From Aurantibrevibacter sp041747755 (lineage in GTDB: Bacteria; Bacteroidota; Bacteroidia; Flavobacteriales; Flavobacteriaceae): 15,853 nt of DNA. The stretch is from the NCBI GenBank assembly GCA_041747755.1, contig JBGTEN010000305.1, positions 1 to 15,853 of the forward strand. Reading direction: 5' to 3'. Position 1 is the first letter of the stretch; each line of letters begins with the position of its first letter. This document shows positions 1 to 7,689 of this stretch, in pieces. The notes under the pieces are model-generated. The model saw only the letters and a program-made list of their open reading frames with translations, was not told where the DNA came from and did not search any database. The position numbers and the translations under genes were made by a program.

Positions 1-37
1 CGATAGTATTAACTGTTTAACCTTAAAAATTAGTATT

Positions 38-373
38 ATGAACGCACTTAGAAACAAAGTACAGTTGATTGGAAACTTGGGTAACGACCCTGAAATTGTA
101 ACTCTAGAAAAGGGTAGTAAATTGGCAAAATTCTCTATTGCTACAAACGAAACCTACAAAAACGCCAAAGGCGAAAAGGTAACCGACACCCAATGGCACA
201 ATGTAGTTGCCTGGGGTAAAACCGCAGAGCTGGTAGAAAATTATCTTACCAAAGGCAAAGAAGTGGCCATAGAAGGCAAGCTTACTAACCGCTCTTACGA
301 AACCAAGGAAGGAGAAAAGCGGTATATCACTGAAGTAAAATGCAATGAAATTTTACTTATCGGGAAACCATAA
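38..373 (+). CDS. ssb: Short single-stranded DNA-binding protein
   Basis: This 111-residue protein is a single OB-fold SSB that would coat single-stranded DNA in replication, repair or recombination. The N-terminus (MNALRNKVQLIGNLGNDPEI), the central TQWHNVVAWGKTAE segment (about residues 51-64) and KGKEVAIEGKLTNRSYE (about 73-87) are classic bacterial SSB signatures. It ends right after the last OB-fold strand (EILLIGKP). The Gly/Pro/Gln-rich linker and the acidic tail ending in a DDDIPF-like tip, which normally recruit partner proteins, are both missing. Many Flavobacteriaceae carry such a short SSB beside a full-length one, so this is probably an accessory paralogue rather than a truncation. 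The ATG start is preceded only by an A/T-rich stretch without a clear Shine-Dalgarno sequence, as is usual in this phylum. A hairpin terminator follows within 25 bases, so the gene seems to end its own transcript. Confidence 0.93.
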   Translation: MNALRNKVQLIGNLGNDPEIVTLEKGSKLAKFSIATNETYKNAKGEKVTDTQWHNVVAWGKTAELVENYLTKGKEVAIEGKLTNRSYETKEGEKRYITEVKCNEILLIGKP

Positions 374-394
374 AAGCAAATTAATACTCTACAA

Positions 395-424
395 AAAAGC
401 ACCGATTTTTCGGTGCTTTTTATT
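395..424 (+). terminator. Rho-independent terminator of ssb
   Basis: An 11-bp perfect stem (AAAAGCACCGA pairing with TCGGTGCTTTT) encloses a TTTT loop and runs into a short T-rich stretch, 22 bases after the ssb stop codon. It closes the ssb transcript and separates it from the ethanolamine ammonia-lyase gene. Confidence 0.85.
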
Positions 425-741
425 TAACTTTAAATTGTCTTGCCAATTGTTCATTTAAACTATAAGACGAGTAAAACCTTACCCTTTCCAACCTACTTAA
501 ACAATTTGAAATAATACTATTTTAAAGACACCAACTTTTAGGAGTTATTCAGTCTGCAGTTTATAGTCCCTCCTATTATGGAATTCGTTAAGATTATACC
601 CTGAATTGCCGAGATTAAAAAAATAACCAAAAAATGGTATGAACTTCCTCCCAATACGCAAAAAGCAGCGTAACTTTAGTATAGCAAGGTTTTGGTAATC
701 ATATACCTACTGCTGCTATTTTATAAGGAAACACAAAAAGC
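425..741. other. Intergenic region before eutBC, no gene seen
   Basis: I see no convincing gene or gene remnant on either strand. The region must hold the eutBC promoter, but no clean TTG/TAnnTTTG pair is present: TAACTTTA (671-678) is a one-mismatch -7 box without a TTG at the expected distance. A cobalamin riboswitch, which might be expected before a B12-dependent enzyme, is not visible. AGCAGC (665-670) and GCTGCT (713-718) form a weak inverted repeat of unknown meaning. Confidence 0.5.
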
Positions 742-3060
742 ATGAATCTAATTACCCGCAAACGATTTATGAAGCAATCTGGTTTATTGGCATCCTCATT
801 ACTACTTAGCAACGGATTAAGTTTTTGTACAGACTCTAAATCCAAACAGGAAACAGAAGGTGTAGCAGTAACCTTTCCTGAAAAAGGAGAAGCTATTTTT
901 TCTTATATCTTGCGAACCAAAGGACGTATGGACCAAACACTGTACAAACAGTTATTGGGAGCTGCCAATGCATTTAAAGAGGGCGACCAAACCTTGGGGA
1001 TAGCTTCAAATTCAGAAACTTCTCGTGCAAACGCACGTCTTTTGCTGGCCAATACTAAAATTGGAGATTTAAAGACAAATATTATTTTTCAAGATGAATT
1101 GTTTGACCTAATTCAGAAAACCACAGCTGCGGATAGTACATGGGATCAGCGGACCATGGGTGAGTTAAAGGAATTTGTGTTAACCAAATCGGAAGATGAC
1201 ATTAAAGCTTTAATGCCAAACCTCAGCAGTGATATAATTGGTTGTCTTGTAAAATTAATGAGCAATCAGGAGTTAATCCAAATAGGTCAAAAAGTATTCA
1301 ATCCGTTGCCCAACAGTAAAATTGGCAGCAAAGGGTACATGAGTGCCAGAGTCCAACCCAACTCCCCTACCGACAATATTGAAGATATTACCTGGCAGGT
1401 TTTTGATGCCTGGTCTTACGGGGTTGGGGATTTGCTTTTGGGTACCAATCCGGTATCTAGCGAACCGGCTTCTGTTGCAAAAATAGAAGGCGCGCTTTAT
1501 GATCTAATTTCCACGTTTCAGCTTCAAGATGTACTTCCTAACTGTGTTCTTTCCCATATTGATGTGCAGGCCAAAGCGGAAGAGATGCAACCGGGAACTA
1601 CAGGAGTTTGGTTTCAAAGCTTGGCAGGTACGGTAAATGCCAATGCCACTTTTGATGTAACTATTGAAAAAATGTTTAATCACTTGGCTAAACGAACAGG
1701 GAAATATGGCCTTTACGGAGAAACCGGTCAGGGAGCCGATTTTACCAACGGACATGGGGAAGGTTTTGATATGGTACTGCATGAATCCAGAAAATATGGT
1801 TTTATAAGAGCTTTAAAAGCTTTCATGGCTTCCTCCAAAACCCCTGAAGAAGTCCCTTGGGTCTTTGTAAATGACGTGGCAGGTTTTATTGGTCCGGAAG
1901 TATTTAGAACAAAAGAACAATTGGTACGTTGCTGTCTTGAAGATACTGTCATGGGCAAACTTCACGGACTTACCATAGGCTTGGATATTTGTTCTACACT
2001 CCATATGGATGTTAGTTTAGATGACCTCAACTGGTGTATAGAACAGATAATGCCTGCCAACCCGGGGTACCTTATGGCATTACCCACCAAAAATGATCCT
2101 ATGCTAAGTTATTTAACTACTTCCTTTAGTGATCATGTAAAAATAAGACATCAATTTGGGTATAAAGTAAATGATGCCATGTGGGATTTTTTTAAGAAGA
2201 TTGAAATCATTGATGAAGATGATAAACCCACAACTCATTTTGGTGATCCTCTTTGGGTATATTACAAGTATCGTCAGGCAAAAAATGATGTACGAAGCCG
2301 TGATGAAATCTATCATGAAGGTGAACAATGTTTGGCCAGTATTCGGCAACGTGGAGTACCCATAGCCCAAGGCTATGGACAACATATTTGGGATTTAGAC
2401 CCGGAACTCGACCGGGAAGTCCACCGTTTGTATGAAGATGCTAAAATAAGTATTTGGGCAGAGATGGATTCCTCTTTTAAAACCAGTATTCCCTCAGCAA
2501 TACCCCTTATAACCAATTCTGAAGACCGTAAAGACTACATTTATCATCCGGAATCGGGAGAAGTATTATCTCTTGAGTCCATTACTGTTTTAAAAGAATT
2601 ACGACAAAAATGGGGAAATAGTATTCCGGATGTACAAATTGTTATTTCAGACGGACTAAATGCACGGGCTTTAATGGACGAAGGTCATTTAAGTCCCTTT
2701 TTAGAAGGTATACAATCCGGGTTACGTCAAAAAGGGTTTGAATTAAGTCAGCATAACATTGTGATAACCCATGGGAGGGTGCGTGCAGGGTATGCGTGCG
2801 GAGAAATACTTTTTACGAACTCCGATAGTAGTGATAAAAAAGGAATTATTCATATTATCGGGGAAAGGCCTGGTACAGGACATCACAATTTCTCTGCCTA
2901 CCTTACGGTAGCATCTCCCAAAATTTGGAACAAAAAGGGTGTCGTAGATCACAACATTTCCAGGGTAGTTTCCGGAATTTCAGATACAGCACTCATTCCC
3001 GAACAAGCGGTTAAAGAAACACTTCAGATTTTTGAAGGGATGATGATTGGTACTAGTTAG
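742..3060 (+). CDS. eutBC: Fused ethanolamine ammonia-lyase EutB-EutC with export signal
   Basis: Ethanolamine ammonia-lyase is an adenosylcobalamin-dependent enzyme that splits ethanolamine into acetaldehyde and ammonia; it is normally two proteins. Here residues ~45-505 align with EutB and ~600-772 with EutC, joined by ~95 residues of linker. The EutB substrate-site residues are present: R203 and Q205 (SARVQPN), N236 (GTNPV), E327 (ETGQG), F382 (GFIGPE) and D415 (GLDIC), matching E. coli R160, Q162, N193, E287, F329 and D362. EutC motifs VVISDGL-like (V634-L639) and GERPGTG (707-713) are also kept. The N-terminus has a Tat-like TRKRFMK stretch, a hydrophobic segment (~14-27) and C29 in a poor lipobox (LSFC). 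This suggests export, which is odd for a B12 enzyme. No eutA reactivase, transporter or aldehyde dehydrogenase is adjacent. The ATG start follows TAAGGA by about 11 bases. Confidence 0.9.
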   Translation: MNLITRKRFMKQSGLLASSLLLSNGLSFCTDSKSKQETEGVAVTFPEKGEAIFSYILRTKGRMDQTLYKQLLGAANAFKEGDQTLGIASNSETSRANARLLLANTKIGDLKTNIIFQDELFDLIQKTTAADSTWDQRTMGELKEFVLTKSEDDIKALMPNLSSDIIGCLVKLMSNQELIQIGQKVFNPLPNSKIGSKGYMSARVQPNSPTDNIEDITWQVFDAWSYGVGDLLLGTNPVSSEPASVAKIEGALYDLISTFQLQDVLPNCVLSHIDVQAKAEEMQPGTTGVWFQSLAGTVNANATFDVTIEKMFNHLAKRTGKYGLYGETGQGADFTNGHGEGFDMVLHESRKYGFIRALKAFMASSKTPEEVPWVFVNDVAGFIGPEVFRTKEQLVRCCLEDTVMGKLHGLTIGLDICSTLHMDVSLDDLNWCIEQIMPANPGYLMALPTKNDPMLSYLTTSFSDHVKIRHQFGYKVNDAMWDFFKKIEIIDEDDKPTTHFGDPLWVYYKYRQAKNDVRSRDEIYHEGEQCLASIRQRGVPIAQGYGQHIWDLDPELDREVHRLYEDAKISIWAEMDSSFKTSIPSAIPLITNSEDRKDYIYHPESGEVLSLESITVLKELRQKWGNSIPDVQIVISDGLNARALMDEGHLSPFLEGIQSGLRQKGFELSQHNIVITHGRVRAGYACGEILFTNSDSSDKKGIIHIIGERPGTGHHNFSAYLTVASPKIWNKKGVVDHNISRVVSGISDTALIPEQAVKETLQIFEGMMIGTS

Positions 3061-3082
3061 TTTACAAGAAGAAGTAAACAAA

Positions 3083-3112
3083 CCCTCTTATTGCAATTCA
3101 AGGGCTTTTTTT
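3083..3112 (+). terminator. Weak terminator candidate after eutBC
   Basis: CCCT...AGGG forms a short stem (with one bulged base it extends by one pair) followed by C and seven T residues (3106-3112). It lies inside the last codons of the convergent HAD gene. The stem is weak. A separate 6-bp hairpin, GTTTAC/GTAAAC (3060-3079), sits just upstream and has no T-run. Confidence 0.35.
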
Positions 3113-3888
3113 AAATCCAGATAGGCCAGCGAATCTATAACTAAATCCGGTTTAAAGGGATAATCGGCCAAAACATCTCTTTTAGATACTCCGGATAAGG
3201 TAAGAATAGTAGTATACCCCAGTTGTACACCACCTAAGATATCTGTATCCATAGTATCTCCAATAATAATAGTCTCCCTTGCTTCAAGACCCAAAGTTTT
3301 ACGGGCAGCGCGCATCATAACAGGACTTGGTTTCCCGACAGAAAATGCCTTTTTCCCTGTTGCCTCTTCTATCATGGCAACTACCGCCTTTATACCTAAA
3401 TTAGACCATCCTTGTTTTTTGGGCGACGGGTCTAAATTGGTTGCTATGAGCTTGGATCCACCTAATATCATATCAACCGCGTTGTTTACCATTTCTAAAG
3501 TAAAATTACGTCCCTCCCCTACTACTACAAAGTCCGGATTTTGATTAACCAAAGTATATCCCTGCTGATGCAAACTGGTTATGAGTCCACCTTCTCCCAA
3601 TACATATGCCGTTCCCTTAGGATTCATAAAAGATAAAAACCAAGCAGTTGCCATGGCACTTGTGTACACATTTTCCTCTTTAATTTTTATTCCCATTTTT
3701 CCGACTTTGTTTACCGTATCCAACGGTGTACGCTGACTGTTGTTAGTCATAAACAAAAATGGGATATTCTCTTTTTGTAAGGTGGCAATAAAGGTGTCGG
3801 CACCTTCTATCATGGTATCACCGCTATATATTACCCCATCCATATCAATTAAAAATCCTTTCTTCATTATGGAAATTTTAGTTTCCAT
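3088..3888 (-). CDS. HAD-IIA (NagD-like) sugar/nucleotide phosphatase
   Basis: A haloacid dehalogenase superfamily phosphatase of subfamily IIA, the group of NagD and p-nitrophenyl/phosphoglycolate phosphatases. These cytoplasmic Mg-dependent enzymes dephosphorylate small phosphometabolites; the substrate cannot be read from sequence. Motif I is FLIDMDGVIY with nucleophile D15 and acid/base D17; motif II is T48 in FMTNNSQRT; motif III is K186 in GKPSP; motif IV is GDTMDTD (210-216). The region between motifs II and III is the C2-type cap, including ATNLDPSPK. Length (266) is normal. The listed start is the first ATG, but the second (M8, codon at 3865-3867) begins MKKGFLID, which fits family N-termini at least as well; neither has a clear ribosome binding site. 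The gene stands alone, convergent with eutBC (27-base gap) and divergent from the CBS-domain gene. Confidence 0.9.
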   Translation of the reverse strand: METKISIMKKGFLIDMDGVIYSGDTMIEGADTFIATLQKENIPFLFMTNNSQRTPLDTVNKVGKMGIKIKEENVYTSAMATAWFLSFMNPKGTAYVLGEGGLITSLHQQGYTLVNQNPDFVVVGEGRNFTLEMVNNAVDMILGGSKLIATNLDPSPKKQGWSNLGIKAVVAMIEEATGKKAFSVGKPSPVMMRAARKTLGLEARETIIIGDTMDTDILGGVQLGYTTILTLSGVSKRDVLADYPFKPDLVIDSLAYLDLKKALELQ

Positions 3889-3891
3889 AAA

Positions 3892-3957
3892 ATTACGTAA
3901 CTATTTGATATTACGTATAAAATCTATATTATAGTTATGTAAGGTCTATAGTTATGT
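3892..3957. repeat. Two short direct-repeat pairs upstream of the HAD gene
   Basis: ATTACGTA occurs at 3892-3899 and 3910-3917 (18-base period; the first copy is part of the palindrome TTACGTAA). TATAGTTATGT occurs at 3930-3940 and 3947-3957 (17-base period). Both pairs lie in the divergent region between the HAD gene and the CBS-domain gene, where promoters and operators must be. No function can be assigned. Confidence 0.4.
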
Positions 3958-4124
3958 GCCATTGCTACATCCTGTTTTGGTGAATCAGGAAACTCCTTGA
4001 AATGAGATAATTGTAATTCCGTAAGTTTTCAAAATGAGAATTAATCAGAAAACATATGCATAATTTAGTCTTGAGGGGCTTATCACATGACACAAAAAGG
4101 TAACTTTATGCTTAAATTTTGAAT

Positions 4125-6047
4125 ATGCAAAATAGTATTGCAGAGCGTGTAGCCGACTTCCTTAAAAATTACCCTCCCTTTAATGAAATGGGGAAAAAAG
4201 ACTTGGCAGATCTTTCTGAAACTATCACGATAATTTATAAAGAAAAAGAGAATTTTATCTTTTCTGAGAATGAGGCTCCTCACGCTTATTTTTATGTGGT
4301 GCACAAAGGAGCGGTCGTTTTACAAAGGAATTCTGAAAACCAGATTATAGACATCTGCGATGAAGGGGATATTTTTGGTCTAAGACCCCTTATTGCCAAT
4401 GAAAATTACAAAACCAATGCCAAGGCGCAGGAAGAAAGTATATTGTACGCCATTCCCATTGCTATTTTTAAGCCTTATATTTTAGAGCATCGGGAAATAG
4501 GTAATTTCCTCATAGAGAGTTTTGCCTCACATACCAGAAATCCATATTCTAAAATTCATAGAGGAACACTTTATGGCGAAGTTACGTCTCCGGAATCTTT
4601 AAAAGACGACAATCGGCTGCTAGACTTACAACAAGTTCAGTATTCAAAAAAAATTGTTTCCTGTACCCCAACCGCCTCAGTTAAGGTTATTGCGGGCATA
4701 ATGACGGAAAAAAAAGTAGGAGCCATGTTGGTAGTTGAAAATAAGCTCCCAGTGGGGATAATTACCGATAAAGACTTAAGAAACAAAATTGTTACCGGTT
4801 TATTTCCCATTAATGCTCCTGCCAAGGATGTCATGACTTCTCCGGTTATTACCTATCCAAAAAAATTTACCATTACGCAGGCGCAAATAGCAATGATGAA
4901 AAGTAATATAAGTCATTTGTGTCTAACCAAAGATGGCACTCCCAACACTGAAATTGTGGGCGTATTGTCTAAACATGATTTAATGGTAGCCCTGGGAAAC
5001 AACCCCGCGGTACTCTTAAAGGCTATTAAACGCGCTAAGAAGTTCAAGGCTATAAAGCCTATTCGAATGGGAATTATGAGTTTGCTTAGTGGGTATTTGG
5101 AACAGAATATTCCTATGACACTGCTCTCCAGAATTATTTCTGAACTTAATGACGCTTGTATCAAGCAAATTGTTAAAATTTCACTTGAAACTATAAAAAC
5201 CACTCCCCCTGTAAAATTTGCATGGTTATCTATAGGGAGTCAGGGGCGTAGTGAGCAATTGCTCCATACAGATCAGGACAATGCTTTGGTTTTTGAAGAT
5301 GTACCGGAAGATAAACTGGCGGAGACCACTGCGTATTTTTTGAAACTTGCTGCCCTAGTTACAAAAGGGCTTAACACCATTGGATATGAATATTGCCCTG
5401 CCGATATGATGGCATCCAATCCGCAGTGGTGTCTTAGTTTGGGTGAATGGAAAAAACTAATTTCGCACTGGATTGTGAACCCCGGAAATGACGAAGTATT
5501 ACTTTCTTCAATCTTTTTTGACTACAACCTTTCTTATGGTGACAGTGATCTTGTAAATGCCCTCTCTGAACATATTTTTAGCAGTGTTGAAAAATATCCA
5601 ATTTTCTATACTCATTTGGCGGCCGGGGCTCTACAAAATCCTTCTCCAACGGGCTTTTTCCGGCAATTTTTGGTGGAGCAGGATGGAGCAAAAAAAGATA
5701 CTTTTGATGTTAAAAGACGTGCATTAATGCCGCTGACTGATGCCGCTAGGGTATTAATTCTTTCGCATTCCATAAAATCAATAAACAATACTTCTCAACG
5801 GTTTGAAAAATTAGCCGAATTAGAACCAAGTAATGAAGAATTGTATTTAGCATGTTCCTACGCTACAAAAGCGCTTTTAAAATTTAGAACCAAACAAGGG
5901 TTACTACATAATGATTCGGGACGTTTTATTGTATTAGACTCTCTAACAAAAGAAGAGAAAGTAAAATTAAAGCGCACATTTAAAACCATTAAAGAAATCC
6001 AGGAGCTGGTTGCATTTCGATTTAAAGTAGCTAATTTTCTAAGATGA
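4125..6047 (+). CDS. cNMP-binding-like / CBS-pair / DUF294 nucleotidyltransferase protein
   Basis: A 640-residue cytoplasmic signalling-type protein. Residues ~10-125 form a Crp-like cyclic-nucleotide-binding fold (KGAVVLQ at 61-67, GDIFGL further on). Residues ~172-290 are a CBS pair (first: MTEKKVGAMLVVENKLPVG; second: DVMTSPVITYPKK), which usually senses adenosine nucleotides. Residues ~360-480 carry a GlnD-like nucleotidyltransferase domain (DUF294) with its GS...DxD signature: G371, S372, D383, D385. A DUF294 C-terminal helical domain follows to the end. In the cNMP domain the usual FGE...RxA cassette reads FGL...TNA, so canonical cAMP binding is doubtful. The start is set at the ATG at 4125; an in-frame TTG six bases upstream gives a longer form with no support. 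The 3' end overlaps the exonuclease gene (ATGA), a recurrent pairing for this family. The nucleotidyltransferase target is unknown. Confidence 0.88.
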   Translation: MQNSIAERVADFLKNYPPFNEMGKKDLADLSETITIIYKEKENFIFSENEAPHAYFYVVHKGAVVLQRNSENQIIDICDEGDIFGLRPLIANENYKTNAKAQEESILYAIPIAIFKPYILEHREIGNFLIESFASHTRNPYSKIHRGTLYGEVTSPESLKDDNRLLDLQQVQYSKKIVSCTPTASVKVIAGIMTEKKVGAMLVVENKLPVGIITDKDLRNKIVTGLFPINAPAKDVMTSPVITYPKKFTITQAQIAMMKSNISHLCLTKDGTPNTEIVGVLSKHDLMVALGNNPAVLLKAIKRAKKFKAIKPIRMGIMSLLSGYLEQNIPMTLLSRIISELNDACIKQIVKISLETIKTTPPVKFAWLSIGSQGRSEQLLHTDQDNALVFEDVPEDKLAETTAYFLKLAALVTKGLNTIGYEYCPADMMASNPQWCLSLGEWKKLISHWIVNPGNDEVLLSSIFFDYNLSYGDSDLVNALSEHIFSSVEKYPIFYTHLAAGALQNPSPTGFFRQFLVEQDGAKKDTFDVKRRALMPLTDAARVLILSHSIKSINNTSQRFEKLAELEPSNEELYLACSYATKALLKFRTKQGLLHNDSGRFIVLDSLTKEEKVKLKRTFKTIKEIQELVAFRFKVANFLR

Positions 6048-6706
6048 ACATTTTTTTTAGACGTAAAGCCGCAACCCTGCCCGACTTCTGGCGAAACTAT
6101 GAGTTGGCCTTCAAAGAGAAAACTTTGGAAGATCTAAACAAGATTCGTTTTGTAGTGTTAGATACCGAAACCACAGGATTTGATTATCAAAACGACAGGA
6201 TCTTGTGTATTGGAGCCCTAACCCTACAAGAAAAAAAAATTCAAGTGGCTAATGTTTTGGATGTTTATTTACAACAAGAGTATTACAACAAGGAGACCGC
6301 TAAGGTACACGGCATTTTAAAAGAGGAAAAAAATAGAAGAATAACTGAGGTTGAAGCTCTTGAAGCATTTTTGGGGTATATTGGGAATGCGGTACTGATA
6401 GCCCACCATGCCAAATTTGACATTACCATGATTGATCATGCTCTTAAACGAAATGGGTTGCCCAAATTAAAAAACAAAGTTTTAGATACCTCAACCCTTT
6501 ATAAAAAGACATTGTTAAACTCACCTCTTGTTTTAAGAAAAGAACGTTACAGTCTGGACGAATTAGCAGATAAATTTGATATCTCCAAAAAAGACAGGCA
6601 TACCGCACTGGGAGATGCTTACATTACCGCTTTACTCTTTCTGAAAATAATGGCAAGACTGAGTGATAAAAAAATTGAAACCTTACGGCAGCTACAACAG
6701 CTTTAA
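6044..6706 (+). CDS. DnaQ-family 3'-5' exonuclease
   Basis: A 220-residue exonuclease of the DEDDh (DnaQ/PolC epsilon-like) superfamily, expected to remove nucleotides from 3' ends with two metal ions. The four carboxylates and the histidine are all visible: D40 and E42 (LDTETTGF), D126 (HHAKFD), H186 and D191 (HTALGD). The ~30 residues before motif I (RRKAATLPDFWRNYELAF) are typical of the stand-alone proteins encoded next to DUF294/CBS genes, and differ from the replicative epsilon subunit. It is translationally coupled to the upstream gene by a 4-base overlap. This argues for one functional unit, perhaps an exonuclease controlled by or cleaning up after the nucleotidyltransferase; that is inference. 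The stop codon lies only two bases from the stop of convergent purC. Confidence 0.9.
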   Translation: MNIFFRRKAATLPDFWRNYELAFKEKTLEDLNKIRFVVLDTETTGFDYQNDRILCIGALTLQEKKIQVANVLDVYLQQEYYNKETAKVHGILKEEKNRRITEVEALEAFLGYIGNAVLIAHHAKFDITMIDHALKRNGLPKLKNKVLDTSTLYKKTLLNSPLVLRKERYSLDELADKFDISKKDRHTALGDAYITALLFLKIMARLSDKKIETLRQLQQL

Positions 6707-6708
6707 TA

Positions 6709-7680
6709 TCAAAATTGCCATCTTATTTGGCTTGATAAATACTCCAACACATTATTTTCTATGCGCTGTTGAATATTCGAAATATCTGCTTTAACAAAGG
6801 GTTGACCTGTAATGTTCTCAAAAAGCTCTATATACCTTTCTGAAACGGTTGTAATATAGTCATCGGACATCTCTGGGACTGTTTGACCTTCTAGTCCTTG
6901 AAAACCATTCGCAATAAGCCATTGCCTAACAAATTCTTTGGATAGCTGCTTTTGGGGTTCATTTTGTTTTTGTCTGTCCTCATAACCATCAGCATAAAAA
7001 TAGCGCGAAGAATCCGGGGTATGAATTTCATCAATTAGGACAATTTTCCCGTCCTTGGTTTTTCCAAATTCATATTTTGTATCAACTAAAATCAAACCTC
7101 GCTCTGCGGCAATCTCTGTACCTCTTTTAAAAAGAGCCCGGGTATAGTTTTCCAAAACAATATAATCTTCTTCAGAAACAATACCTCTTCTTAAAATATC
7201 CTCTCTGGATATATCCTCATCATGATCTCCTTTTTCTGCTTTAGTAGCCGGGGTAATTATAGGTGTTGGAAATTTATCATTCTCCTTCATTCCTTGAGGC
7301 ATGGAAACCCCACATAGAACTCTTTTTCCGGATTTGTATTCTCTGGCAGCATGTCCGGATAAATAGCCGCGTATTACCATTTCTACTTTAAAAGGTTCAC
7401 AAGCATAACCAATAGCCACATTAGGATCCGGAGTTGCCAACAACCAGTTGGGTACTATATCTTGAGTAGCAACCATCATCTTTGTTGCAATTTGATTTAA
7501 AATTTGCCCCTTGTACGGTATTCCTTTGGGCATAACTACATCAAAAGCAGAGAGTCGGTCTGTAGCAATCATAACCAAAATATTATTCTCTAAATAGTAT
7601 ACCTCTCTTACCTTTCCTTTATAAACTCCTATCTGTCCGGGAAACGTAAAGTTGCTGCTTATTATGGTAGAATTTTTCAT
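6709..7680 (-). CDS. purC: Phosphoribosylaminoimidazole-succinocarboxamide synthase
   Basis: SAICAR synthetase joins aspartate to CAIR with ATP hydrolysis in step eight of de novo purine synthesis, in the cytoplasm. The ATP-binding N-terminus shows YKGKVREVY (20-28) and ATDRLSAFD (39-47). The centre has VIRGYLSGHAAREY and the substrate-loop TPATKAEKGDHDE. The conserved C-terminal signature DEIHTPDSSRY spans 217-227. The length (323) is that of the longer PurC type found in Bacteroidota and in fungal Ade1, against about 240 in Bacillus or E. coli. It lies nine bases after phoH on the same strand and probably shares its transcript. Its end meets the exonuclease gene tail to tail with no room for a dedicated terminator. 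Confidence 0.96.
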   Translation of the reverse strand: MKNSTIISSNFTFPGQIGVYKGKVREVYYLENNILVMIATDRLSAFDVVMPKGIPYKGQILNQIATKMMVATQDIVPNWLLATPDPNVAIGYACEPFKVEMVIRGYLSGHAAREYKSGKRVLCGVSMPQGMKENDKFPTPIITPATKAEKGDHDEDISREDILRRGIVSEEDYIVLENYTRALFKRGTEIAAERGLILVDTKYEFGKTKDGKIVLIDEIHTPDSSRYFYADGYEDRQKQNEPQKQLSKEFVRQWLIANGFQGLEGQTVPEMSDDYITTVSERYIELFENITGQPFVKADISNIQQRIENNVLEYLSSQIRWQF

Positions 7681-7689
7681 GGGTGGCTT

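Noticed and set aside
425..741. A cobalamin riboswitch before the B12-dependent eutBC gene
   Set aside because: No B12-box-like sequence or fitting hairpin set is visible in the leader.
3060..3079. The GTTTAC/GTAAAC hairpin as a terminator after eutBC
   Set aside because: The stem is only 6 bp of mostly A/T with an 8-base loop and no T-run on either side.
4119..4124. A TTG start two codons upstream of the ATG for the CBS-domain protein
   Set aside because: The ATG at 4125 begins the plausible N-terminus MQNSIAERV; nothing supports the TTG, and the two extra codons carry no homology.
6704..6711. A terminator between the exonuclease gene and purC
   Set aside because: The stop codons are two bases apart and no hairpin is seen; the transcripts must end inside the opposite gene.
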